A DNA stretch of 64,000 nucleotides from JBNKFV01 sp050289485 (GTDB lineage Bacteria; Pseudomonadota; Gammaproteobacteria; Pseudomonadales; Cellvibrionaceae), in contig JBNKFV010000010.1 in assembly GCA_050289485.1 (NCBI GenBank), positions 42,397-106,396 of the forward strand. The letters are read 5' to 3'. Position 1 is the first letter of the stretch; each line of letters begins with the position of its first letter. The translations under genes and the position numbers were made by a program. The notes beneath the pieces were generated by a model that did no database searches, was not told the origin of the DNA, and saw only the letters and a program-made list of their open reading frames with translations. Shown one piece after another: positions 32,915 to 42,087 of this stretch.

Positions 32915-35323
32915 CTATTGGTTGTAAAGAATTCCTCGCCCTGTGCCAGCGAAATACAGCCGGCCGTAAACCTTGTTGTCTGCGGCAAGCCGACTAATAC
33001 CAGCGTATTGGTGATCGTCGTCGTTGATCCGCGTCCAGTTCACACCCATATCATCGGAGCGGTACACACCCCACTGATCATTGATGACACCGACCAGATA
33101 AACCGCAGCCGAATAGCTTGAGTCATTGGCGGCTTTACCCACTGCAATACTGGAGGCGCCATAGATATCCGGCCATGGGTTCGAACCGTAGATGGATGCA
33201 GTCACGTCCAACTTCGTCCAAGTCACGCCGGAATCCAGGGAATGGAACACGCTGTGACTGTCGACCAGCCAAATATCACCTTCAGCATTCGGATTGACCG
33301 CGATGTCAGCCTGGTCAAAACCGCTGGCGCTCAATGTCAGGTTAGAGTCTGTGCTCTCAGTAAAGGTTTTACCGCCATCCGTTGAGTAGAAGAACTTGCC
33401 GGCTTCGCCCCACCAATTTCCACCGTGATCATAGGCATACACCTTGCTTGGGTTCTGACGATCCGCCGCTAAGATGTAAGTGCCGGCAGGGTCGGGCAGG
33501 TCAGTTGCCTGCCAACTGCTGCCGCTATCGGTCGAGTAGTAAGGCTTTGCATTGGCTACCGACCAAATCATATTGTCGGGCGAGGTCACCGCAATATTGC
33601 TCGCATTGGACAAACCTCCACCCGGCACCACGCCTGGAGGCAGCGAACCGAATGCTGTCCAGGTTAAGCCGTTGTCTCGTGAATAGCGGGCCGCAGGGTT
33701 ATTGGAGCCAAAAGCCCAGTGCCTGGTGCCAATAGTCGCTATGTACGATGGATCGGACCAGGCCATATCCACACTCACCCCATTGGCAAACTGCAGGTCA
33801 CCCGTCGGCGTGCGGACTGGCTCTTCATCCAGTACTGTATGCACCCACGTCCCGATATCACCCGATGCGTTCAGCAGTGTGTAAGACGCGCTTGGCGGCG
33901 GTGTAGTCAGATTGAGAGTGGCGGTTTCTTCAAGATTTTCCACCATCTTATTCCAGCTCGGTTCAGCGTCCGTGGCGTTGTAGGTCTCCCACGGCCCGCC
34001 ACCCGTCACGTGCATGACGTGATCCGGATTAAAGGGGTCTATCTCCACGTCATCAATCCAGCCCGAGACGTCTTCGTTGGGCGTATGAGGTTTACCGTTG
34101 GAAATCTCTCTCCAGGTCACACCGGCATCTTCGGAGAGCTCTATGACAGGCTTATCTGCCCATGTACCCCAGGTACCACTAACGCCCAGAGCAATCCGGG
34201 TATTGCTGCCCGAGCCGTAAACCGACAGGCCTGAATAGCCAGCATTGACACCCGAAACCGGATCCCTTTGGCGCAGTAATTCCCAGTTGCTGCCATCATA
34301 GCGGTAAAGCCGTGCGGGGCCGCCGGCGCCTGGGCCAATGCTGCCGGTGAAAATAAAATAGAACTGCCCATCATCCGAGCGCACCACGTGTGGGATATAG
34401 TAATCGGTGCTGTCATTATCCAGAGGCGTAGTTACCCCCTCCCAAGTAGCACCGCCATCCGTCGATTTATAAACCATTTTGTCCAGACCGGCGGCACTTG
34501 CGTATTGAGGGCCTACTCCAATGTAAATAGTCTGGGTTGCCGAACCAGTCCCCATAGTGTCAGTATCGAACACCACAAACTCAACGCCCGCAGGAACGGA
34601 ATCCCCCCAGTTAATTGACATCACAGCGGAAGACAGGCTGGTCACCTGAGTCCAGTTCTGGCCACTATCAGTTGATTTCCACAACCCTGCAGTACGTGAA
34701 CCGTAGAACAGGGTCGACGGCAGATTAGGATCTACCATCATGCGTTCGCCGATGGCGCGTCCATCGTTGTTGGCTCCCACAGGGAAAGGTAATTCCGCAT
34801 GGGTCCAGTGGTCGCCACGGTCAGTGGAAATATAGAGACGCCCGTTACCATTGGGAACATACAGCCCGGTGCTCATGTAAACCCGATAATCATCATTGGG
34901 ATCAAGCGCCATGCTTTCCGCGCCCATGTAGTTAGTCTCTGTTACATCAAGACTGTCAGTAATGGCGTGCCACGCCATAGCATCCTTATCCCAACGATAA
35001 GCACCGCCGATATCGGTACGTACGTAGTACACATCTGGGGCAATCGGATGAAAAATCACTCCAGGTGTATAGCCATGCCCGCCTATTTTGACGTTCTCCC
35101 AGTTGTTACCAGCAGGCGTCGGTTCGGGTGTTGGTTCCGGCGTTGGTTCCGGAGTCGGTTCGGGTGTTGGTTCCGGAGTCGGTTCCGGTGTTGGTTCCGG
35201 TGTTGGTTCCGGTTGGGGAGCAGGCTCGACAACGTTATCAGCCGAGCCACCCGAACCGCCACCACCACAACCCGCCAACGACAGGGCCATGACAGACATT
35301 ACAATAATAAATACTCTAACCAT
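32915..35323 (-). CDS. GH74-like lipoprotein with (PEPT)8 linker
   Basis: 802 residues. Lipobox LSLAGC (Cys19) is followed by GGGGSGGS, PAPQ, eight PEPT units (about 38-69) and a GH74 double propeller. First catalytic-Asp motif VRTDIGGAYRWD and second-site variant GDIGTWVH match the neighbouring ricin-domain GH74, to which it is very similar throughout; the N-terminal signal and linker instead match the deacetylase lipoprotein at 25786. It is expected on the cell surface or outer membrane, acting on xyloglucan or a related glucan. GGAG lies 10 bases before the ATG. Its promoter probably lies in the AT-rich gap 35324-35638. Confidence 0.83.
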   Translation of the reverse strand: MVRVFIIVMSVMALSLAGCGGGGSGGSADNVVEPAPQPEPTPEPTPEPTPEPTPEPTPEPTPEPTPEPTPAGNNWENVKIGGHGYTPGVIFHPIAPDVYYVRTDIGGAYRWDKDAMAWHAITDSLDVTETNYMGAESMALDPNDDYRVYMSTGLYVPNGNGRLYISTDRGDHWTHAELPFPVGANNDGRAIGERMMVDPNLPSTLFYGSRTAGLWKSTDSGQNWTQVTSLSSAVMSINWGDSVPAGVEFVVFDTDTMGTGSATQTIYIGVGPQYASAAGLDKMVYKSTDGGATWEGVTTPLDNDSTDYYIPHVVRSDDGQFYFIFTGSIGPGAGGPARLYRYDGSNWELLRQRDPVSGVNAGYSGLSVYGSGSNTRIALGVSGTWGTWADKPVIELSEDAGVTWREISNGKPHTPNEDVSGWIDDVEIDPFNPDHVMHVTGGGPWETYNATDAEPSWNKMVENLEETATLNLTTPPPSASYTLLNASGDIGTWVHTVLDEEPVRTPTGDLQFANGVSVDMAWSDPSYIATIGTRHWAFGSNNPAARYSRDNGLTWTAFGSLPPGVVPGGGLSNASNIAVTSPDNMIWSVANAKPYYSTDSGSSWQATDLPDPAGTYILAADRQNPSKVYAYDHGGNWWGEAGKFFYSTDGGKTFTESTDSNLTLSASGFDQADIAVNPNAEGDIWLVDSHSVFHSLDSGVTWTKLDVTASIYGSNPWPDIYGASSIAVGKAANDSSYSAAVYLVGVINDQWGVYRSDDMGVNWTRINDDDHQYAGISRLAADNKVYGRLYFAGTGRGILYNQ
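35117..35212. repeat. 12-bp coding minisatellite ((PEPT)8 linker)
   Basis: Eight 12-bp units of the type GTTGGTTCCGGC/GTCGGTTCGGGT encode PEPT on the minus strand. Different synonymous units from those at 27178 suggest independent expansion or long divergence. Confidence 0.85.
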
Positions 35324-35385
35324 TTTTTATATTCTCCAATGCACTACGGGTACATCATGCATTTCTTGATGTGCAAACCTGCTAG

Positions 35386-35560
35386 CGGCCATCGCTGGCC
35401 GGGGAATCCATAGAGGGAATACTGATACAAGGGTCACGACTTATTGGCATGGCCGTTGATTACATTTTTTGCTCCAAACCACATGACACTTGCCGAAGCG
35501 ATCAGGAGAAGCAGATATTCCAAACAATACACATAGTATAGTATTACTATATTATTATAA
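35386..35560 (-). promoter_or_regulatory. AT-rich upstream region of the GH74 lipoprotein gene
   Basis: The 315-base gap 35324-35638 has a small hairpin CGGCCA/TGGCCG (35386-35401), a 15-bp palindrome TATAGTATTACTATA (35537-35551) and, on the minus strand, TATAAT elements near 35552-35560 that could serve as a -10 box. No gene is seen. No LacI-type palindrome occurs here. Confidence 0.4.
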
Positions 35561-35638
35561 AAACCTCAGCACAGACACCCCCCAACCCAGATTTATCCAG
35601 GCCAAAGGGGGTTACCGGCCTCCAGCAAGTACGGCAGC

Positions 35639-37885
35639 CTATTCAGGCTCTCCATAAACAATGCCTCGGCCGGCAGTACTCATATACACACGGCCAAACA
35701 CGTTGACGTCACCAATGACAAAACTGCCATTGGCCGGGCCACCAAACTGGTGAGCATCATCATTAACCCGAACCCAGCTGGCACCCTCATCAATCGACCG
35801 ATAGAGACCACGGACCCCACCGATATCACCCCAGATATAAACTGCGGGGTAGCTCGCATCCGGCGCAGCCTTACCCAGGCCCACTGATTCAACAAAGGTG
35901 GGGCCATTCACAGTCACCCACGAACCACCACCATTGGTAGAGCGCTGCAAGCCACCATTATTAAGCGCCAGCCAGATATCCCCTTCCTGGTCTGGTGCCA
36001 CCGCAAGGCGATTACGCCCATTAGCTGGCACATTACTGACGAAAGAGAAACTGATCCCCTTATCAGTACTCCGCCAAAAGCTTCCCGCCGGGTCATAGGC
36101 ATAGAAGACATTGGCATTGACGGGGTCGGCCACCGGCCGGGCATTCGTGATATCCAAACCACCCACTTCCGACCAGGTGCTTCCATCATCGTCACTGCGG
36201 TATGTTTTGGCGGAACCGTTAGGCGAGTGCAAAATCACAGTTCCATCGGCGCTAACACCCAACGTTCCTTTAGAGCCATTCATACTGCTGGTCTGAGTCC
36301 AGGTTTGCCCCATGTCTTTGGAGTAATACATTGAATTACCGACACGAACGATCACACTGGTATTCTGAGCCGCAACCGCAAGCCCCGTGGTTGATCCCAT
36401 GGATGGCGTATGGATGGGGGCATACTGGGTAATATCGTAGTGAACAAAGCCGTCGTAATCGCCGATCACTGAAACAAGCGGGCCATCCGGGATACTGACC
36501 ACGTCAAGCGGCACAGTTTCTTCAAGCCCCCGGACTGCAAACGTCCAGGTATTGGGGGTCACGTTAATATCGCTATTCTTAAACAGCCCGTTACCCGAAA
36601 TAACCCATACTTCATCGGTGTTAAACGGGTTAAATTCTATGGAGCCAGCCCAGTGGATTGACTTACCGTTGATCCAGCCATTGCCATCGTCATCCACCTG
36701 AAAACCATTCTCGACGACCAGATCAATCCAATTTGCACCACCATCTTCCGTCAGCAGGAAACGCTCACCGTAACCATTATTCTGGCCCTGCTGGAACCAG
36801 GTATTTAACGTAGAGACAATGACCCGTTGTGAATCATTAGGGTCAATCGACACGGCACCAAACGCACTGGAATATCCCGCCGGGGTAATATTGGTCCATT
36901 GACCATTATTGGTATTGTATTTGTAAACAGCGCCAGCTGAGACTGGCTCATTCAGACTACTATGCCCGTGCGGACCGGAGCCGTTCGCATAAGCGATATA
37001 CAGAAAACCATCGTCCGACAATTTCGCACGCAACGGCATTAAATCGGTGGGACCACCGGTAATCTCTGTAAAACTTGCACCCGCGTCATTCGACACGTAA
37101 AGATTGCTGCCAAATTGAGAAACACCAACATACAGGGTGTCAGTACTGACACCACGGGCATCAAGTTCGACAAAACTCACTCCATTTTCATTATCAGTGG
37201 TATCTACCGGAAACGCGCTGAGCTTGCTCCAACTTTCCCCATAATCGGTACTTTTCCACATGCCGTTCCAACGAGTGCCGGTATACAAAACGTTGTTGCT
37301 GTTCGGGTCGACCTGTAGTTTTTCACCGGTATTGCGACCCATTCCGTTTCCATGCGCACGAAATTGAGACGTTACCTCTTTAACCGTAAAGGTTTGACCA
37401 TAATCTGTAGATTTGAGAATGGCGGTACGACCACCACTGAAGTAACTGGTGCCGGCAAGAATATAAAGATTGTTAGGCGAGGATTCGTCAATCGCCAGGG
37501 ATTCAACCCCCTGATAACCCAGATCATCTGCAGAAACCCAGTCCAAAAGTGATATCCACGAACCGGTTACGGCATCCCAACGGTAGGCACCACCTACGTC
37601 AGTGCGCACATACAATAGATTTTCTTCGGTTTTACTCGGAATAATACCCGAGACAAAACCACCACCACCGATAGGGACATTACCCCATTTATAAGGCGCC
37701 TCGGTCACCGGTGTTGGATCTGGATCTGGGTCTGGATCTGGGTCTGGATCTGGATCTGGATCTGGATCTGGGTCTGGAGTAGGCGTTACCACCGGCCCGG
37801 AATCCGAACCACCGGAACCTCCACCACCACAGCCGGCCAACGACAAAGCCATCAACGACATCACAATAATTAACACTCTAATCAT
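35639..37885 (-). CDS. GH74 xyloglucanase lipoprotein with Asp-Pro linker
   Basis: 748 residues. Lipobox LSLAGC (Cys19) with the same N-terminal signal as the PEPT lipoproteins, but the linker is a (DP)n run at about residues 38-58. The GH74 double propeller starts at YKWGNVPIGGGGFVSGI; VRTDVGGAYRWD carries the first catalytic Asp and GDYDGFVHYD fits the canonical second site, so this copy looks closer to classical endo-xyloglucanases than the two before it. It would cleave xyloglucan at the cell surface and feed the TonB receptor of the nearby operon. GGAG stands before the ATG. Confidence 0.87.
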   Translation of the reverse strand: MIRVLIIVMSLMALSLAGCGGGGSGGSDSGPVVTPTPDPDPDPDPDPDPDPDPDPDPTPVTEAPYKWGNVPIGGGGFVSGIIPSKTEENLLYVRTDVGGAYRWDAVTGSWISLLDWVSADDLGYQGVESLAIDESSPNNLYILAGTSYFSGGRTAILKSTDYGQTFTVKEVTSQFRAHGNGMGRNTGEKLQVDPNSNNVLYTGTRWNGMWKSTDYGESWSKLSAFPVDTTDNENGVSFVELDARGVSTDTLYVGVSQFGSNLYVSNDAGASFTEITGGPTDLMPLRAKLSDDGFLYIAYANGSGPHGHSSLNEPVSAGAVYKYNTNNGQWTNITPAGYSSAFGAVSIDPNDSQRVIVSTLNTWFQQGQNNGYGERFLLTEDGGANWIDLVVENGFQVDDDGNGWINGKSIHWAGSIEFNPFNTDEVWVISGNGLFKNSDINVTPNTWTFAVRGLEETVPLDVVSIPDGPLVSVIGDYDGFVHYDITQYAPIHTPSMGSTTGLAVAAQNTSVIVRVGNSMYYSKDMGQTWTQTSSMNGSKGTLGVSADGTVILHSPNGSAKTYRSDDDGSTWSEVGGLDITNARPVADPVNANVFYAYDPAGSFWRSTDKGISFSFVSNVPANGRNRLAVAPDQEGDIWLALNNGGLQRSTNGGGSWVTVNGPTFVESVGLGKAAPDASYPAVYIWGDIGGVRGLYRSIDEGASWVRVNDDAHQFGGPANGSFVIGDVNVFGRVYMSTAGRGIVYGEPE
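37727..37783. repeat. 6-bp coding repeat (Asp-Pro linker)
   Basis: Repeats of GGATCT/GGGTCT encode alternating Asp-Pro on the minus strand. Such 6-bp tandem repeats are prone to slippage in steps of two residues. Confidence 0.85.
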
Positions 37886-38021
37886 ATTTTTATTCTCTCC
37901 AGCGCCGTACGAACAACCCGCACAGAGGCTTACTCTGTTATTTTGTCAACAATACTCACCCAATCCATCTGGCCTACACGCTCCCCCGCCATTACAACCC
38001 ACAGCTCTAGCGGAATATTTT

Positions 38022-39056
38022 TCAATCAAACACACGAAACCGATACGCCGTCGTTTGCTTAACTTCTTGCCCGGCTGGTACCCACACAGAGGGAAAATGA
38101 GGGTGATTGGGCGCATCGGGAAAGCCGTGGGTTTCCAGGCACAGGCCGGCGTGACGCACCATAGGCCGCCCCCTCTCATCAGTACGACTGCCGTCGAGGA
38201 AGTTACCACTGTAAAACTGCACACCCGGCTCCGTAGACAGGATATCCAACTGCCGTCCAGAGCCTGGGTCAGTCAGGCAGGCTATGGGCTTCAGCTCACC
38301 AGCACTGTGAGAATCTGCCACCCAGTAGTGGTCGTAACCGCCGAACACCTGGCCGATATCTCGCCCAATGGCCTTGGCCTCACGAAAATCCATAGCCGAC
38401 GCATCGACCGAACGTAACTCGCCAGTGGGAATCTGAGCGGAATCCAGCATCAGGTAATGACTGGCGTTTATCTGCAGACCATGCGCCAGGACATCCCCCT
38501 GACCAGCCAGATTCCAGTAGGCATGATTAGTCAGATTGACCGGTGAATCCTGGTCACAATGCGCTGTATAACTGAGCGTAAGGGTGTCGTCGTCATCAAG
38601 CCGGTAGGTAGCAGCAACATCCAGATTCCCCGGATACCCAGCCTCCCCATCGATACTACGACAACTGAAGCGCACAGCGCTGTTGCTTATCACCTCAGCC
38701 TGCCAGCGTTTACGACTTAGCCCCTCCGGACCGCCATGCAGCTGATTCCCCCCCTCATTGGCCGTCAGCGCAAAGCGCCTGCCCTGCCGTTCAAAGGCTG
38801 CACCGCCAATGCGATTGGCCACCCGCCCCACAGAGACACCCAAATACCAGGAGTTATCCAGCCAGTGACAAGGTTCGCCGTAACGTAATACCACATTTTC
38901 ACGCTGCCCCAGGCGGTCAGCTGCATACACCGACAACAGGCAGGCCCCCAAGTCACACAACTCCACGCGCAGACCACTACGATTTTCAAGGGTATAAACC
39001 CGTAGCGGCAATGCCAGACCTGGCACCAATAATTCAGATTTCTGAACGCAAGTCAT
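38022..39056 (-). CDS. galM: Aldose 1-epimerase (galactose mutarotase)
   Basis: 344 residues of the GalM family: NEGGNQLHGGPEGLSRKRW, VNLTNHAYWNL, the catalytic Glu in the late stretch GLCLETHGFPDAPNHPHFPS, and VQFYSGNFLDG. It interconverts alpha and beta anomers of galactose or glucose. No signal peptide is obvious, so it is cytoplasmic. It is divergent from the GH95 operon and has the perfect palindrome TGTAAACGTTTACA 175 bases upstream, so it is probably induced with that operon. Galactose released by GH35 and used by the DgoA/DgoK operon fits its role. Confidence 0.93.
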   Translation of the reverse strand: MTCVQKSELLVPGLALPLRVYTLENRSGLRVELCDLGACLLSVYAADRLGQRENVVLRYGEPCHWLDNSWYLGVSVGRVANRIGGAAFERQGRRFALTANEGGNQLHGGPEGLSRKRWQAEVISNSAVRFSCRSIDGEAGYPGNLDVAATYRLDDDDTLTLSYTAHCDQDSPVNLTNHAYWNLAGQGDVLAHGLQINASHYLMLDSAQIPTGELRSVDASAMDFREAKAIGRDIGQVFGGYDHYWVADSHSAGELKPIACLTDPGSGRQLDILSTEPGVQFYSGNFLDGSRTDERGRPMVRHAGLCLETHGFPDAPNHPHFPSVWVPAGQEVKQTTAYRFRVFD

Positions 39057-39230
39057 GATAACCCCGAAGTCAAGATTTCACCGATCTGAGTACAGACAGC
39101 AGCATCTTCAAGCCATTGCTCGATATCACTAACCAACATCAACAAGCGACTACCAGCCGGATTCACCGCCTGAAGACCTCCAGCCAACCGTTCATCTGTG
39201 ATAGCCACAACCACAAAACCGCCCTCAATA

Positions 39231-39244
39231 TGTAAACGTTTACA
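39231..39244. promoter_or_regulatory. LacI-type operator (perfect palindrome)
   Basis: TGTAAACGTTTACA, a 14-bp perfect palindrome with the central CG typical of LacI-family sites. It sits in the 535-base gap between galM and the divergent GH95 operon, nearer to galM. The rest of the gap (39057-39591) holds a second operator at 39420 and no convincing gene. Confidence 0.75.
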
Positions 39245-39419
39245 ATAATCTACCGAAACCCTTTTTGGCAAGCAAAAAGAAAGTTTCCGCCACACATGCC
39301 GTGATCGCCGCCACAAAGTTCGCTTTTTTTACTCAGAGCCCCGTCATCCACGTTAAATCACGCAATTTCATTACAACTACAATCTTTATATAAGCCTGAC
39401 ATATCATCTCAAAACTTAT

Positions 39420-39433
39420 TGAAAACGTTTACA
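39420..39433. promoter_or_regulatory. LacI-type operator with overlapping promoter candidate
   Basis: TGAAAACGTTTACA differs from the palindrome at 39231 by one base. TTGAAA at 39419-39424 and GATAAC at 39440-39445 (15-16 bases apart) could be the -35 and -10 boxes of the GH95 operon, with the operator covering the -35 region, which suits repression. Confidence 0.6.
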
Positions 39434-39591
39434 CATGATGATAACTTTCCCAATAAATATGATTAAAAAGACCAGTCCTTCGCCAGCGGAAGTTCCGACT
39501 ATTAAAAATAATGTTGCGGAAACGCTAAACGCCTACGACTGCGGGTGAGCCCAAGGCGTTATAACCAGTAATCGAGTGCATAGATTCAATA

Positions 39592-42075
39592 ATGGTACGA
39601 ATAGCGGCGAACTCCAGCCAACAATTCAGCATCACAACAAACATCACACGCCAGATAGTCGGCCTGCTTTGCCTTATCTGCACTTGCTCTTCTATGGCCA
39701 GCCCGACCCAAGAGCCCCTCCAGCTATGGTTCGATCATCCCGCCCAGGACTGGGAACGCGAGGGACTACCTATCGGCAACGGTGCGCTGGGTGCCGTCAT
39801 AATGGGAGACCCCGCCCTTGAGCGCCTGCAGTTCAACGAAAAAACACTCTGGACCGGAGGCCCTGGTGCCACTGGTTATGACTTCGGTTTACCAGAGCAG
39901 TCCCAAACCCAAGCGCTGGCCGACGCACAGGCACAACTGGCGCAACATGGAGCAATGACACCTGAGGCCGCCGCTAATCTGCTGGGCCGTCAGACCACAG
40001 CCTATGGCAACTACCAAAGCTTTGGCGAACTGCAACTGGCCTTTAACCATACAGATACTATCAGCGATTACCGACGCGAACTGGACATTAGCCAAGCACT
40101 GGCCACCGTCAGTTACCAGGTCGATGGCATTCACTACACCCGCCAGTATTTTGCCAGCTACCCGGATCACGTCATTGTCGTGCGCCTGTCGGCGGACCAG
40201 CCGGGGCAGATCAGCTTTCAGGCCGGTTTCGAACTGCCGGACAACCGTACCGTCTCCCTGCAACAGCAGCGCAACGGCCTGGTCGTCAGCGGTCACTTAC
40301 TGGATAACAACCTGCACTACGCTACCCAACTCAAGATAAAAACCGATGGGGGTCGCCTGACCTCTAGTCCAGAAGGGCTGCAGGTTCAAGGTGCAAACAG
40401 CGCCACACTGGTGCTATCTGCAGGCACCGATTATGCTCTCTCCTACCCCCATTACCGGGGCCAGCCCCCTCAGTCCCGGGTAACCGCCACGGCAGACAAG
40501 GCGCTGAAACACGGCTTTGATCAATTGCTGGCACGACACCAGACCGACTACCAGACTTTATTCGACCGAGTAACCCTGAACCTGCACGGCCAGACACCTG
40601 ATCTCCCCATAGACGCTTGGCTGACCCGCTACGGTCAGGGAGATACGCAGGTGGACCAAGCCCTGGAAGCCCTGTATTTTCAGTATGGTCGCTACCTGCT
40701 GATCAGCAGCTCGCGCGCCGGCTCCCTGCCCGCCAATCTGCAAGGCGTGTGGAACCACAGTGCCGCACCACCGTGGAAATCTGACTATCACGTCAATATC
40801 AACCTACAGATGAACTACTGGCCCGCTGAGGTCACCAACCTGGCAGAAACCACCCAACCGTTGTGGGACTTCATCGACTCGTTAAAAGAACCTGGTCAAC
40901 TGGCCGCTGAGCGGTTGCTGGGCGCACGCGGCTGGACGCTGTTCCTGAATACCAATGCCTGGGGATTTAGTGGTGTTATCAAGTGGCCCACCGCTTTCTG
41001 GCAACCGGAAGGCGGTGCCTGGCTGGCGCAACATTATTATGAACACTATCTGTTTTCCGGCGACCTCAGTTTCCTACGCAACCGCGCCTACCCGGCCATG
41101 AAAGGGGCCGCCCAGGTGTGGCTGGATGCGCTGCAACCTGATGCCGATGGTAAGCTGCTGGTCAGCCCCAGCTACTCACCTGAGCACGGCGACTTCACTG
41201 CCGGCGCCGCCATGTCGCAACAAATCGTGTACGACCTGCTAAACAACAGCAAAACCGCCGCCCAGCTGGTGGGTGATACCAAATTCGCGCGTAAGGTACA
41301 AACTGCATTGGAACAGCTGGATCCCGGCTTACGCATTGGCAGATGGGGCCAGTTGCAGGAATGGCGTGCAGACCTGGACGACACTAACAGCCATCACCGG
41401 CACGTATCACACCTGTTTGCGCTGTACCCCGGCCACCAGATCAACGACACCACCCCCGCGCTGCTAGAGGCCGCACGCACCAGCCTCAACGCCCGTGGTG
41501 ACGCCGGTACCGGCTGGAGTCGGGCCTGGAAGCTCAGTCTGTGGGCGCGACTGAAGGACGGCAACCACGCACACAATATCCTGGCTGCACAATTACGCGA
41601 ATCGACCCTGCCTAATCTGTGGAGCAATCATCCCCCCTTCCAGATTGACGGGAATTTTGGCGCAACGGCGGGTATGGCCGAGATGCTACTACAGTCCCAC
41701 AACGGAGAATTGACCCTGTTACCAGCACTGCCCAGCCAATGGCCCACAGGATCAGTAACTGGCTTGCGCGCACGCGGCGGTGCCACCGTGAACCTGCACT
41801 GGCGTAATGGCGAACTGCAGCAGGCCCAAATTACCAGTAATAAAGATGGCGAACTGACCCTTCACCTGGCCAACCCGCGCCAGAGCGAGAGCGCCTTCTA
41901 CGCACTGCGGCGCGCCAGTGACAACAACCTGCTTGACAAGGTCACACAGGGCCAAGCGATCACCATTCAAGCCCGCGCCGAAGAAATTTACCAACTAGAC
42001 TTAATGGAGCCCCTGCCTAACCGGCAATTTACCGAAACAACCAAAACGCCGGCTAGCCGGCAACTAAAAATGTAA
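39592..42075 (+). CDS. Alpha-1,2-L-fucosidase, GH95
   Basis: 827 residues with an N-terminal signal peptide (about 20-36, ending SSMA). GH95 landmarks are complete: LPIGNGALGAVIMGDP near the start, APPWKSDYHVNINLQMNYWP (Asn of the general-base pair), SPSYSPEHGDF (general-acid Glu) and FQIDGNFGATAGMAEML (Asp that activates water). It removes terminal fucose linked alpha-1,2 to galactose on xyloglucan oligosaccharides. First gene of the operon GH95, TonB receptor, GH35, GH31, the same set as the Cellvibrio japonicus xyloglucan locus (afc95A, receptor, bgl35A, xyl31A). The ribosome-binding site is weak. Confidence 0.93.
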   Translation: MVRIAANSSQQFSITTNITRQIVGLLCLICTCSSMASPTQEPLQLWFDHPAQDWEREGLPIGNGALGAVIMGDPALERLQFNEKTLWTGGPGATGYDFGLPEQSQTQALADAQAQLAQHGAMTPEAAANLLGRQTTAYGNYQSFGELQLAFNHTDTISDYRRELDISQALATVSYQVDGIHYTRQYFASYPDHVIVVRLSADQPGQISFQAGFELPDNRTVSLQQQRNGLVVSGHLLDNNLHYATQLKIKTDGGRLTSSPEGLQVQGANSATLVLSAGTDYALSYPHYRGQPPQSRVTATADKALKHGFDQLLARHQTDYQTLFDRVTLNLHGQTPDLPIDAWLTRYGQGDTQVDQALEALYFQYGRYLLISSSRAGSLPANLQGVWNHSAAPPWKSDYHVNINLQMNYWPAEVTNLAETTQPLWDFIDSLKEPGQLAAERLLGARGWTLFLNTNAWGFSGVIKWPTAFWQPEGGAWLAQHYYEHYLFSGDLSFLRNRAYPAMKGAAQVWLDALQPDADGKLLVSPSYSPEHGDFTAGAAMSQQIVYDLLNNSKTAAQLVGDTKFARKVQTALEQLDPGLRIGRWGQLQEWRADLDDTNSHHRHVSHLFALYPGHQINDTTPALLEAARTSLNARGDAGTGWSRAWKLSLWARLKDGNHAHNILAAQLRESTLPNLWSNHPPFQIDGNFGATAGMAEMLLQSHNGELTLLPALPSQWPTGSVTGLRARGGATVNLHWRNGELQQAQITSNKDGELTLHLANPRQSESAFYALRRASDNNLLDKVTQGQAITIQARAEEIYQLDLMEPLPNRQFTETTKTPASRQLKM

Positions 42076-42087
42076 CAGGAGAGCACA

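Noticed and set aside
39053..39316. 87-codon frame overlapping the galM start by ATGA
   Set aside because: The overlap is suggestive of coupling, but the frame runs through the perfect LacI-type operator and shows no recognisable protein similarity, so it is treated as upstream non-coding sequence.
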